A DNA stretch of 64,000 bases from Mycobacterium uberis (GCF_003408705.1 NZ_QAYL01000002.1:1-64000), one strand, 5' to 3'. Positions 31,867 to 41,828 are shown, counted from the stretch's first letter. Notes: generated by a model not told the origin, from the sequence alone. Numbers and translations: made by a program.

Positions 31867-34800
31867 CTAGTTGTGGCGCGCAGCTTCTTGCACGAGTTGA
31901 ACGCGGGAGGTGAGGCCAAGTTTGGAGTAGATACGGGTGAGATGGGTATGCACGGTGCGCACGGAGACGAAAAGCCGTGACGCGATTTCCTTGGTGTCTA
32001 ACCCCTCGCTCACGAGCCGTACCACATTGTGCTCGGCAGGAGTTAGGGATTCCCAGCCGGTGGCCGGTCGTTTACGGTTACCACGCCCGCGCTGTGCGTA
32101 GGTGATCGCATCATCGATGGACATGGCTGCACCCTCAGCCCAGGCGGAGTCGAAGTCCTTGCGGCCCATCGCGTCACGAAGCGCCGCAACTGCGGTCTCA
32201 TAACCAGCGTCCCAGACTTTAAAGCGGACTTCACCTATCTTCTCACGTAGTGCGGACGCCGCACCAAAGAGACGCCCGGCTTGACGATGGTTGCCACCCT
32301 TGTTAGTCAGCTCAGCTAACAATTCCATACTGTCTGATATGCCCAGAGAAGCCTGGATGTCAGTGCCACAGGCAAGCGCGGCATGGATATCAGCTCGTGC
32401 CAGTTCTGGTTCACCCTGCGCTATCGCGACGCGCGCACGTGTTGTCAAAGACACCATTTGATGCCACCCTGTGGTCGCAGCAACACCGTCGTCGGCGAGA
32501 CGTCGCGCCATGATTACATCGCCTCGTGCCAAAGCGACCGCTGCCATAAGTTCGTGGTGTATCGCTACCAGGCCGTGGTCAGCACTAAAGTGCGGACGGC
32601 ACGTCTCGCTGGCCTCGACAGCCGCGGCGACATCGCCCATGACTAATGCCGCGAAAATCATTGCTGCATAACCAATACCTTGGTAAACACCACTTAATTC
32701 TGCTGCAGCTTCGACGGCCATGCCGGCCGTGACTAGTGCCGCGTTGGTGTCGCGATGCACCAGCGCCCGAGTTTGAACGTACAGACCGAGAGTTCTCGTC
32801 ACCACATCGTTAGCCGCTTCAGCACCGACAGCAACTTCACCCGATCGCGCGATCGCACCGTCTATATCGCCCTGCCATAACTGTGCAATAGAGAGCAGCA
32901 AATGGCACTGTCGCGAAACGAACCGGTCCCCGATTTCTTGAGCGAGATCGTCAGCCGCCTCAGCCGCTACTCGCAAAGCAACCGGGTCACCTGACACACA
33001 GAATCCAACAACTTCCCACAGCTGAATTTGGCTCAACGTCCACTTATCATCTTGCGTTCGCGCGAGCTCGACTGCCTCAGCGAAGTAAGGCTGAGCTACC
33101 TCCGCGTCGTAGCCACCGCTGAAACCGCAGGCGGTAAGTGCCCGAGCCAAAACAGCAGAGTCACCTGTTTCGCGTGCCATAGTCAGAGCTTGTTGCGCTT
33201 GAGCGGCAATATCACTGCCGTCTGCTGGACTGCTGGCCAGCATGACATGAAGCATAACCTTGTTGGCAAGCGCCCGTACTAAAATCTCTTTGGGTGCAAC
33301 AAGATGATCGATGTCTTTGTGTTCAAGGACCGAGTCGAACCAGGCCAACCCCTCATGCATGAGGCCTCGCCCAAACCAAATCGGCTGTAGCGAGGACGCG
33401 AGTTGCAGTGCGCCAGCAATATCGCCGGTTTCGCGGCTCCATGTGAATGCGCTACGCAGATTGTCGATCTCGACCTCAACTTGCTCGACAAGCTGCTCGT
33501 GGTCGATGTCCCCCGAAGCCTCCAGCAAGGCCCCAAGCGCCATGTAGTGATCGCGGTGACGCGTACGCACGAGGTCAACCTCGTTGGACTCTTTGAGTTT
33601 CTCCATCGCGTACTGACGTGTCGTTTCGAGCAACCGATACCGCACACTACCCTGTCTGCTTTCGACCATGACCAGCGACTTATCTATGAGCAGGGTTAGC
33701 AGATCGAAAACCTGGTCAGGCTCATTAAGGTCATCGTGCCCAACCGCGTGAGCCACCGTGAGGTCGAACGTCCCCGAAATTACTGACAAGCGACGAAACA
33801 AGACCCGCTCGCTTTCAGTCAACAGCGCATACGACCAATTCATCGAGGCACGGAGCGTCTGCTGGCGTCTCACCACGGTACGCGCACCACTAGTCAACAG
33901 CCGAAATCGGTCATCCAAACTATCGGCTATCTCGGTTAGCGATAGTGTGCGTATCCGTGCGGCGGCAAGCTCGATCGCCAAAGGCATGCCGTCGAGGCTC
34001 TGACAGATCTCGGTCACGATCCGACGGTTGTCGTCGGTAATCCTGAAGCCGGGTTGAACCAGGGCAGCACGGTCCGTGAATAATTCGACCGCTTCGTTGG
34101 CCGACGACAACATCGGAACTCGCCATATGACTTCGCCGGCCACCCCAATCGGCTCGCGACTGGTCGCCAAAATCGTCAACGACGAGCAAGCACCCAAGAG
34201 CGTAGTAATTACCTCTGCACACAGCTCGAGAAGGTGCTCACAGGTGTCCAACACCACCAGCATGCGACGGTCACCGACGCACCTACACATGTTGTCTACC
34301 AACGCAATTGGGGAGATGTCATGATCTGTGAACGGTGCTAGGTCGAAGTACGACAGCTCGCTGTCAAACTCGTCCGTGACTCTGTCAACAACCTGTAACG
34401 CAAGCCGCGTTTTGCCTACTCCTCCTGCACCGACCAGCGTCAACAATCGTTTTTCGGTCAGAAGCTCTTGCACTTCTCGAATCTGCGCGGTGCGGCCCAC
34501 AAAAGTGGTTAGTGGCTTCGGAAAGCTTAGTCCGCTAAGGACGGTCCGGATACCTAGCTCGGGAAGGTTTCTGCGCATATTACGGTGACACAACTGCATG
34601 ACACGTATTGGCCGAGCCAGATCCCGCAGTAAATGACTACCAAGGTCAACCAGCCAAGCATCAGTGGGGAGCCTGTCAATGACGAGATTGCCTGTAGTAG
34701 AAGACAACACCGTGTGTCCTCCGCATGCTAGATCAAGCAACCCTGCGACCTGGACCATCGCTAGGACCACGCTATTGGCATCATCGTTGGATATCTGAAC

Positions 34801-35259
34801 CTCACCGGTGTGCAGAGCGATGCGCAGCCGCACTGGTATGAGCGGGGCCAGCTGCAAGTCCAACGCGCAAGCTGCGGCGTCGCTAGCACGAGCGAACGCC
34901 GCGAGAAAGTTACCTCTTGCCCCTTGGACAACCTGTTGCACCCCGTCATGGGCCGCGACAGCTTCTGACACCGCGCAGTCTAGGCGTGCAATTGCATCCG
35001 ATGTCTCATCAGACTGTATTTCGAACAGCTCTGTCAAACCCTCGACATCAACCAGAAGCAACGTCACCGTACAACCGCGATGGAGATCCATCGGCACGTC
35101 TGTCGACCTCAGCCGCTCTACCAGACATGAAGCCAAATAATCAGTGCCAACGGGTACTGGTTTTTGCATCTCGCCAAAAGAATACATGTCTCTCGACAAA
35201 AATTTGGCAGTGCATGTTAGCCGCGGTCTTGTTCCGTCGAAATGCACAGCCTGCGCCAA
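31867..35259 (-). CDS. Large LuxR-family regulator: cyclase-like domain, NB-ARC/STAND ATPase, TPR-like repeats, LuxR HTH (Rv1358-like)
   Basis: The protein has 1130 residues. An adenylate-cyclase-like domain (about 60-200) carries LLLVDVEGLTELFE but reads ARGNFLAAF where cyclases have a metal Asp. A STAND ATPase follows with P-loop LVGAGGVGKTRLAL and sensor-like RMLVVLDTCEHLLE, then helical repeats. A C-terminal LuxR helix-turn-helix contains LTPAEHNVVRLVSEGLDTKEIASRLFVSVRTVHTHL. Such proteins switch on transcription after ligand-induced ATPase oligomerisation. The start is uncertain: Met codons at 35187 and 35169 are alternatives. Unlike Rv1358, it is on the same strand as the EAL gene. No stops are seen. 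Confidence 0.88.
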   Translation of the reverse strand: MAQAVHFDGTRPRLTCTAKFLSRDMYSFGEMQKPVPVGTDYLASCLVERLRSTDVPMDLHRGCTVTLLLVDVEGLTELFEIQSDETSDAIARLDCAVSEAVAAHDGVQQVVQGARGNFLAAFARASDAAACALDLQLAPLIPVRLRIALHTGEVQISNDDANSVVLAMVQVAGLLDLACGGHTVLSSTTGNLVIDRLPTDAWLVDLGSHLLRDLARPIRVMQLCHRNMRRNLPELGIRTVLSGLSFPKPLTTFVGRTAQIREVQELLTEKRLLTLVGAGGVGKTRLALQVVDRVTDEFDSELSYFDLAPFTDHDISPIALVDNMCRCVGDRRMLVVLDTCEHLLELCAEVITTLLGACSSLTILATSREPIGVAGEVIWRVPMLSSANEAVELFTDRAALVQPGFRITDDNRRIVTEICQSLDGMPLAIELAAARIRTLSLTEIADSLDDRFRLLTSGARTVVRRQQTLRASMNWSYALLTESERVLFRRLSVISGTFDLTVAHAVGHDDLNEPDQVFDLLTLLIDKSLVMVESRQGSVRYRLLETTRQYAMEKLKESNEVDLVRTRHRDHYMALGALLEASGDIDHEQLVEQVEVEIDNLRSAFTWSRETGDIAGALQLASSLQPIWFGRGLMHEGLAWFDSVLEHKDIDHLVAPKEILVRALANKVMLHVMLASSPADGSDIAAQAQQALTMARETGDSAVLARALTACGFSGGYDAEVAQPYFAEAVELARTQDDKWTLSQIQLWEVVGFCVSGDPVALRVAAEAADDLAQEIGDRFVSRQCHLLLSIAQLWQGDIDGAIARSGEVAVGAEAANDVVTRTLGLYVQTRALVHRDTNAALVTAGMAVEAAAELSGVYQGIGYAAMIFAALVMGDVAAAVEASETCRPHFSADHGLVAIHHELMAAVALARGDVIMARRLADDGVAATTGWHQMVSLTTRARVAIAQGEPELARADIHAALACGTDIQASLGISDSMELLAELTNKGGNHRQAGRLFGAASALREKIGEVRFKVWDAGYETAVAALRDAMGRKDFDSAWAEGAAMSIDDAITYAQRGRGNRKRPATGWESLTPAEHNVVRLVSEGLDTKEIASRLFVSVRTVHTHLTRIYSKLGLTSRVQLVQEAARHN

Positions 35260-35362
35260 ATATTTGGAGAAAAACCGATTCTCGATCGATTAACCTGCTG
35301 ACATCTCGCAAGCCAACAGACTCGGTAGTCGGCGGCGAGCCTATACCTCACCGTAGGCGCGA

Positions 35363-35683
35363 TCACCCTTGCCCACTCAAAACCCCAGAGCCGATCACCC
35401 CGACGGTCCAAGGAGGCACATCAAGATACCCGGTGGCATGGTCTTGTGCGACGCACTGCCATGTGGCCGGGCTGACACACTGGCACGTGACCACGACTTC
35501 TCCTGTGTTCTTGACCTTCCTGGACTCAACCATCAGCATGCCAGTGTCATCAATAGCATACGACCCGGACGCTTCATGCTCGGTACCATCTGTTTCCAAC
35601 CCGATAACCCGTCCGTTGCTCAAAGTCACGGTGACCACCGTGTTCAACCTTTCCTTTGCCGCCTTACCACAACCAGCGCGCAC
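35363..35683 (-). CDS. Small hypothetical protein, 106 residues
   Basis: The open frame begins at GTG 35683, right after an in-frame TAG. It has a regular beta-strand pattern (NTVVTVTLSNGRVIGLET, then SYAIDDTGMLMVES, EVVVTCQC) that looks like a real compact beta-rich domain. There is no signal peptide in this frame. The opposite frames show no gene. It lies upstream of the LuxR regulator on the same strand. I recognise no family. It could be a short native gene or the 3' remainder of a truncated secreted protein. Confidence 0.45.
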   Translation of the reverse strand: MRAGCGKAAKERLNTVVTVTLSNGRVIGLETDGTEHEASGSYAIDDTGMLMVESRKVKNTGEVVVTCQCVSPATWQCVAQDHATGYLDVPPWTVGVIGSGVLSGQG

Positions 35684-36189
35684 CAGCTACGACAGTCGCT
35701 GCATGGTGTTCGACCTTGAATTCCGCGCACCACAATCAGCTGCAACAGGATTTAGTAATCGAATACCGCTGCCGAGGCGGCGTTGCCAACGGCGGTCTGT
35801 AATAATCTCTGACAATAACCTCCGCAAGCTTCGTGCGACAAGGGTCTAAACTACATCGGCGCAACTACGTATTTGGTCCAGTTCCGATACGTAGAATCAG
35901 CGGGCCTGGCCAACGCTTAGAATGGTTGCTGGCTTGGTCACGGGCAACTAGTCGACGGCGAGTGCAAGTCGTTCATCGGCAGGTACAACAGGCATCTGTA
36001 GCGCGCTTATAACACACCAGGGTTGCATTCCGTCTCGGCCGCCGGCGCAGTCACTACGTTCAGCAACGCGCCACAAGAAACTTAAAGCCAAGCACGGAAC
36101 GCTCACAACGTTGAACATCGCGCCTGGACTGAGCGGAGACTTCTTGGTTGCAGCCGGGGGTGGGTGAGAAACACCAGAAGAAGCATCAG
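35684..36189. other. Non-coding tract before the PE/PPE relics
   Basis: I see no recognisable gene, RNA or repeat in this interval. Confidence 0.5.
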
Positions 36190-36500
36190 TAGCAACGCTG
36201 CGTAGTCATGAGGGCGTACTGGCGGTCAGTGCGTCGATCGAGACGCAGAAGGATCGGCTGGCAGCTACGTACACCGTTGCGGAGCAAGAGATTATGACGA
36301 TAGCTCCGCATGGGGCCGACCTAGTGGCAGTGTAGAATGCGGCCGATCTTAGCGCGCGATAGGCAACGAATTTTTTGTGTAGTCATTGAAGGAGGCGAGT
36401 AGTTTAGCCGCAATGGAGGTCGACGTAGGTGCAGTTGAGTCGCATGTCAGCTATACCCCCGGTGGCATTGTCGTATGCGGATTCAGCGTGACGACACTGG
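36190..36500 (+). pseudogene. PE-family relic (PE5/PE15 type)
   Basis: The forward strand reads TLRSHEGVLAVSASIETQK, then DRLAATYTVAEQEIM, IAPHGADLVAV, NAADLSAR and MEVDVGAVESHVSY. This follows the order of short PE proteins of the PE5/PE15 type (TLRVVPEGLAAASAAVE, VVPPAADPVS, GVGVGESGASY in M. tuberculosis). Several stops interrupt it. A PPE relic follows immediately, the usual PE-PPE bicistronic layout; such pairs are secreted by type VII systems. Confidence 0.72.
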
Positions 36501-36507
36501 GTGGGGG

Positions 36508-37545
36508 TTGTGTTTCACCCGCCGTTCCACCAGAGGAGTCTTCGACGTTACCGAGCATGAGACCGGAGGCAAGCCTCGTTGCAGGCGGCCGCTGAGACGC
36601 AGCGTTCACTGAGCTCCTAATACGCTTTCGTCAGCAAACGAACTCGCCAGCGTTCTGGCCGGGATGCAGTGCGGCGGGGTCCCAGCGCTGACGATTATGT
36701 GATTGCACATCTGCATGCAATTACGTTACACATACAACATTTACTGCGACGAATTTCTTTGAGAAGAATACGACTCCAAATGCACTTAATGAGGCCGAGT
36801 ACGCAGAGATAGGGACTCAAGCCACCACCACGATGGAAATCTACGAGGCGATCTCAACTACGGCGGTGAACTCAATCCCAACCATCGCACCCGCGCCAAG
36901 GATCGTCCCAATCTGGTGTCGGTGCGAGAGCAACAAAGGGGCCAGTGCAGCCCGGGACGGCGATGTAGTAATCGACGTCATCTGAGAACTCCTTCTGTGA
37001 ATGCTATGTCCGATCCGGGACGTGTTCACACCAATCGTGCACTTGATCGTGACATTCGTGTAAGAGCTTTATGAAGACTGGGGGTTTCGAGATCGTATGA
37101 TTTCTTGAAGGGCTAATCGGCTGGATCGGAGAGTTGACCTAAACTACAGGGGATCTGCTTGTCGCCAACTCCCGGGACACACCCGGGAGTTGGCGACGTC
37201 GCCGAGGTTACCAAGCTCATCCCCCATCAGTGCGGTATCTAGTGGGCTGTAGCTGCCACTGGATATTAGGTAGATTTTGTGGATACAAACACCGTCGATG
37301 GCTTGACCACCTTGGACAACGACAAAGCGTCACACACATTTCCACTGCCACCAAGTGCTATCATATCGGCAGTGGCAATCTCAGACCCGGGTGCTGAAAT
37401 TGTTAGATTTGTCAGCACTGCACTTTCGCCGACCACCGCTGGATCTTCTGGGCTGGCTACATTACATGGCGATCTTAGTGGTAGTCCACAGTCATCACTA
37501 CTACCGACGACATGTGAGATGAGTTTAGCGGGTGCGGTGAGTTGA
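36508..37545 (+). pseudogene. PPE-family relic (PPE-SVP-like C-terminus)
   Basis: The N-terminal piece VPPEESSTLPSMRPEASLVAGGR keeps the PPE start. A middle piece GPSADDYVIAHLHAIT corresponds to the WQGPSAExYVAAHxPYL region. ATNFFEKNTTPNALNEAEYAE followed by TTTMEIYEAISTTAV matches the conserved ATNFFGINTIPIALNEADY and TMxxYxAVS blocks. The end piece GSSGLATLHGDLSG and SSLLPTTCEM matches the AAGLTTLAGDxFGxGPxxPMxPxTW tail. Frameshifts and a likely internal deletion make it dead. Confidence 0.78.
37161..37197. repeat. 16-bp stem, 5-nt loop perfect hairpin
   Basis: Arms 37161-37176 (GTCGCCAACTCCCGGG) and 37182-37197 are exact reverse complements around ACACA. No T-run follows on either strand, so an intrinsic terminator is not clear. 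It lies within the PPE relic, about 420 bases beyond the end of sdaA (stop near 37621), so it could still block read-through. Confidence 0.85.
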
Positions 37546-37620
37546 TGGGTGTGCCGGTTGCCGCCGACGATTGGACTTACCAGCCAAACTCGCACTATCT
37601 GTGGCAACTACACCGCACGG

Positions 37621-38997
37621 TCAACATTCGACGACGTTGACCGCGATGGCGAGTCCGCCCTCGGCAGTCTCCTTGTACTTGGAACTCATGTCCCGGCCGG
37701 TTGCCCTCATGGTGGCGATCACCTCGTCGAGGCTCACCCGGTGGGTACCGTCGCCACGCATGGCCATCCGGGCGGCATTGATCGCTTTGCCAGCCGAAAT
37801 GGCGTTGCGTTCGATGCACGGAATCTGGACCAGACCGGCGATCGGGTCGCAGGTTAGACCGAGACTGTGTTCCATAGCAATCTCAGCCGCGTTCTCGACC
37901 TGAGCTGGTGTGCCACCGAGGATTTCAGCCAGACCCGCAGCGGCCATAGAAGCCGCCGACCCCACCTCACCCTGGCAACCGACCTCCGCGCCGGAGATGG
38001 ACGCAAGCTCCTTGTACAGCGAACCAATTGCCCCTGCAGTTAACAGGAACCGCACGCTCATATCGTCCGGGTCTGCCCGCCCGGCGGGACAGTAATGCTG
38101 CGCGTAATACAAAACGGCAGGGAGGATGCCAGCCGCACCGTTAGTCGGAGCGGTGACCACTCTCCCACCCGCGGCATTCTCCTCGTTGACTGCCAGCGCG
38201 ACCAGGTTCACCCAGTCCTCGGCAAACGTCGGATCGCGATTAGGATCCTCGGCGAGCAGTCGCTCGTGCCAGGAGCGTGCACGTCGACGCACTTTCAGCC
38301 CGCCGGGCAGATAACCGTCCTGAGCGATGCCACGCTGAACGCATTGCATCATGGCATCTCGGACATTTAGCAGGCCAGCACGTACCTCTTGTACAGGCCT
38401 CAAGCTCTGCTCATACTCGGCCATGATCTCGCAGATCGACACTCCACGGATGGCAGCCAACTCAAGTAGTTCGCCCGCTGAGCTAAAGGACATCCTACCA
38501 GTGATCCGTTCGGCGCCATCGGGTGGATCGCCGTGCACAACGACAAATCCACCACCGACCGAGTAATAGGTATCGGCGGCCAGATTGGTTCCGTTGCGGG
38601 CGATCGCAGTGATAGTTAGGGCGTTGGGATGTCGGTCCAACACCGTCTGCGGGCTCAGCACGACGTCGGCTTCGGTGAAATTGATTACGATCAATCCACC
38701 TAAACAGATTGTCCCGGCAGCGCGCATACAGGCCAATCGAGCCGCCATGTCGTCGGCATCGAGTTTCTCCGGATGCTCCCCTTCGAGCCCCAAAAGGATA
38801 GCCGCCATGGTGCCATGACCAGCCCCAGTTGCCGCCAGCGAGCCGAACAACTCGACACGGATGTCACACACATCCGTGAGCAAACCGCTGTTAGCTAGGT
38901 CCTCGACGAAACGCGCTGCGGCGCGCATAGGACCGACCGTGTGTGAGCTGGACGGCCCAATACCGATCGTGAACAGATCGAACACGCTGATGGTCAT
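37621..38997 (-). CDS. sdaA: L-serine dehydratase SdaA (iron-sulfur type)
   Basis: The 458-residue single-chain enzyme converts L-serine to pyruvate and ammonia with a [4Fe-4S] cluster. The N-terminal beta domain has [19 protein letters not shown] and [12 protein letters not shown]; the alpha domain has [26 protein letters not shown] and [20 protein letters not shown], whose cysteines are the cluster ligands. Length and all motifs are intact. The start is ATG 38997 with GAGGA upstream. It corresponds to Rv0069c, so it is out of the surrounding Rv30xx order. Confidence 0.95.
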   Translation of the reverse strand: MTISVFDLFTIGIGPSSSHTVGPMRAAARFVEDLANSGLLTDVCDIRVELFGSLAATGAGHGTMAAILLGLEGEHPEKLDADDMAARLACMRAAGTICLGGLIVINFTEADVVLSPQTVLDRHPNALTITAIARNGTNLAADTYYSVGGGFVVVHGDPPDGAERITGRMSFSSAGELLELAAIRGVSICEIMAEYEQSLRPVQEVRAGLLNVRDAMMQCVQRGIAQDGYLPGGLKVRRRARSWHERLLAEDPNRDPTFAEDWVNLVALAVNEENAAGGRVVTAPTNGAAGILPAVLYYAQHYCPAGRADPDDMSVRFLLTAGAIGSLYKELASISGAEVGCQGEVGSAASMAAAGLAEILGGTPAQVENAAEIAMEHSLGLTCDPIAGLVQIPCIERNAISAGKAINAARMAMRGDGTHRVSLDEVIATMRATGRDMSSKYKETAEGGLAIAVNVVEC

Positions 38998-39256
38998 GAT
39001 GAATCCTCGTATGTCTCAGGTCGAGCAGCCATCACCCCCACCCTTTGACCAGCACGTACCGGAGACCTCCACGCGTATGGCCATCGCTGGTGAAAATGGC
39101 AGGGGTCAGGCCGATGTCGTACCGGTAGCGGCACTGCGCGATTCTGCAGCTTAACCATCTAGCTAACGACAAACCTCATGGCATCGACAAGCTGTCCGTT
39201 CCAGCAAACCACTCAACCCCTTTACGCATGTGCATATGTATGCTGAAAAAATTATA

Positions 39257-39580
39257 GTGGCTTATTTGTTCCTCTTTTGCGCGATCTTCGCGGAGGTAGT
39301 AGCGACTACCCTGCTCAAGAATACTGGAGGGTTCACCCGGCTGACGCCGACTCTAGCTTGTCTGGCTGGCTACGCAGTAGCTTTCGCGCTCCTGGCACTG
39401 TCGATCTCACGCGGCATGCAGACAGATGTCGCCTATGTGTTGTGGTCGGCCATCGGTACAGTCGCCATCGTACTAATCGCCGTGCTATTCTTCGACTCGC
39501 CGGTATCCGCGACGAAAGTCGTTGGCGTCATGCTGATTATCATCGGGGTAGTACTGCTGAGCCTGGCCGGTGACCATTGA
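39257..39580 (+). CDS. mmr: Small multidrug resistance efflux protein Mmr (EmrE type)
   Basis: The 107-residue protein has four membrane helices when started at GTG 39257; ATG starts at 39230 or 39236 would add up to nine polar residues. I prefer GTG because it gives exactly the 107-residue length I recall for M. tuberculosis Mmr. The essential membrane Glu is in FCAIFAEVVATTLLK, and ALLALSISRGMQTDVAYVLW and VVGVMLIIIGVVLLSLAG follow. As a proton antiporter dimer it exports lipophilic cations. Its TetR repressor gene downstream is dead. Confidence 0.93.
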   Translation: MAYLFLFCAIFAEVVATTLLKNTGGFTRLTPTLACLAGYAVAFALLALSISRGMQTDVAYVLWSAIGTVAIVLIAVLFFDSPVSATKVVGVMLIIIGVVLLSLAGDH

Positions 39581-39596
39581 CAACCACCCTGGGCCG

Positions 39597-40130
39597 TTGT
39601 CAGCACAAACCCCATCCGTCGCCGGCAGGCAATCGTCGAGACAACTGGACGCGTAACCGCCCAGGAAGGTCCCGGCGAATTGGGCCACCGCCAGATAGCC
39701 GCGGAGGCAGATATGCCAGGTTGGATCGATCAACTTACTATTTCAGTCATCTCGAAGCACAGCAGGATGCCGCGCTCACGCATGCCACGACCACCGCGGC
39801 CGCGTATCTCGATCGGTGGCGTCGCTAACTCAAAGCGAAGGCCGAGCTTCCCGCCGTACTCGCCCAGCTCACCGTCGGTTACCTGGCCGACCAAGACCGA
39901 CACCGCACGCTTAACAAAGCGTACATCGCAACTACCCGTCGACCGGAATTGCAATACCCTAGTGCAGCGGCATGAGGGGCCTAGTCGCACTGCTTGAACC
40001 GTGCATAGAACGACGGTACGCGGAAGTGGTCACCGTGTTTCTCGATGGCGCCATGCTTGAACTCACTAATCACCAATATCCCGATCAGTACCGATGCGCT
40101 CACCAACGCCATCGTCAGACTGGTCATGAA
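39597..40130 (+). pseudogene. TetR regulator relic, Rv3066-like (repressor of mmr)
   Basis: Forward frames give RRQAIVETTGRVTAQEG and LGHRQIAAEADMPG (helix-turn-helix), STYYFSHLEAQQDAALTHA, QLTVGYLADQDRHRTLNKAYI, then RGLVALLEPCIERRYAEVVTVFLDGAML, in the order of Rv3066. Frame changes occur after the DNA-binding region and twice more. It is directly downstream of mmr, as in M. tuberculosis, where Rv3066 is the local repressor. Confidence 0.85.
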
Positions 40131-40769
40131 CTGACCCTATTGGTTCCTGGGCTGCGCAAATTGTGTGTTGCGCTACAATTTGGTGGCACTGACCCCCCAG
40201 ATAACCAGAATGCACTGTTATGCGCGCTACCAGGCGCTAAGTGCAGCTTCCTATTGCGCAACATCTTTTCTCCGCTTCAATGAGATCCAGAAATGCGTCG
40301 ACTGCGTCCTGGCTACAGTCGCGTCTTCTACGAAGTGACTTGAAGAAAACCGCATAGCGGGTATCCTGCGGAGTAAGTAACATGAGATTTTTCCTGTAAA
40401 TGGCTAGATGGCCCAGGAGCAGAACAGTATATAGAGCGTATAGTTGCCAGCAGCCCAGCGGTCGGTCAATGGGCAATAGACCGGCACCCGTTGCATCGAT
40501 CGGTAGCCAGCCTCCGATCGTCATCTTCTGTCGCGGCGCAGGTAACACTCGGGATGAGCGTAGCTGTTGCCGCATCCACTGCCAAACCTCGGCGACCAGT
40601 TTGGCGTCTAGCGACTACGACCAGCAGATGATTCGACGAATCATATTCGCATAAAACAGACATCGCGATCTGATCATTCATCCGATAGATAAGAAAAAAT
40701 TGTCATGCAACGGAATTGGTGATGGTCATCTTCAAAAACGTTGTTCAGGAACGCATCACCATCTTTGAT
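40131..40769. other. Decayed tract, no gene named
   Basis: A reverse frame at 40237-40575 (112 codons) has no family resemblance. Rv3067 would be expected here from synteny, but I cannot align it. Confidence 0.5.
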
Positions 40770-41828
40770 TACTGTTGATCAAGCATCGACCACCACACAA
40801 TCATTTCTTGCCCGTGAGATGTAAGCCAGTATTTCGTCATCCCCCTCCGCAATGTGACCCCGGCGGTCAACCTGCCCGGCTAGCACCTGACCTTGCAGGT
40901 CCCGCAGAGCCCTTACTGGAACAAGTAGGGGGTGGTCAGGTCACATTCGAGCATCACGTCCAGCGCCGACCGGTTAGCTGGCACGCTGAGCATCGGGTGC
41001 AAACACGCACATTCCAGCTCGAAAAGCATCCCGTCGACAACCAGCTACACACTGAATCGTTCGTAGTGGCGTGGCACGTTGGCGCGTTTGTAGCGTGCTG
41101 TACGCACCGACTCCAGCATGGCAAGTGGACCGCATACGTAAGCAGCTGTCGTCAGTGCCGTGTTGGCAAAGGTGTCTGCTACTGTGCCGACTCGGCCACA
41201 CTTGTAGTAAGCCCATATGATGACCCGATGCGACACTACCGTAATCATCTCGTACAGCATCGGCATATGTTAGTAGATTACGACGAATATAGATTTCTCG
41301 CCAACTGATTCTACGATAATCCGCCTCTTGAATCGTCAAAAGGGTTGGCGTAAATCCGATGCCACCTATCACGAACAACACGCCATGCTCATCCGTTATG
41401 AGACAGAATGCTTCGTGAGAGCCTTCGAACTCGCACGTGTCACCCGCCTTGAAGGTATCATATATCTTCAATTGAACCGCTGGATCGCCGCCGGCGTCGG
41501 CAGCAATCCAGCGTACGGCGACACGAGAGTTGGCATGCAGCCTGACCGAACCGTACAGTGAGTACTGATGGTGACCCAAGGTTAGACGAATATCGATGTG
41601 CACACCCGGCGCCCAGGACGATAACAATCTGCCGTACACGTCGGCCAAGGTTAACGCGACCACATCGGGTGTAATCATTTCACGTTGGGTGATCACCGCG
41701 GTGTTAGTCCGTTGCACCGTAACCACCCGCGATGGCACCCACTGTGGTGCCAACATCAAAGCCACCGAAGAGCACAGCCGTCCCCACAACGCGGTGTAGG
41801 CATGGTCGCACTTTCGGTGACCGTACAA
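40770..41828 (-). pseudogene. Phthalate-dioxygenase-reductase-like oxidoreductase relic (FMN/NAD plus [2Fe-2S])
   Basis: The reverse strand reads PDVVALTLADVYGRLL, WAPGVHIDIRLTLG, QYSLYGSV (flavin domain), FVIGGIGFTPTLL (NAD domain), then after a frame change AYVCGPLAMLESVR and NVPRHYERFSV, and finally GLCGTCKVRC, the plant-type ferredoxin cluster loop. This is the flavin-NAD-ferredoxin order of VanB/phthalate dioxygenase reductases. Stops and shifts, including one at the first cluster Cys position, show it is dead. Confidence 0.82.
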
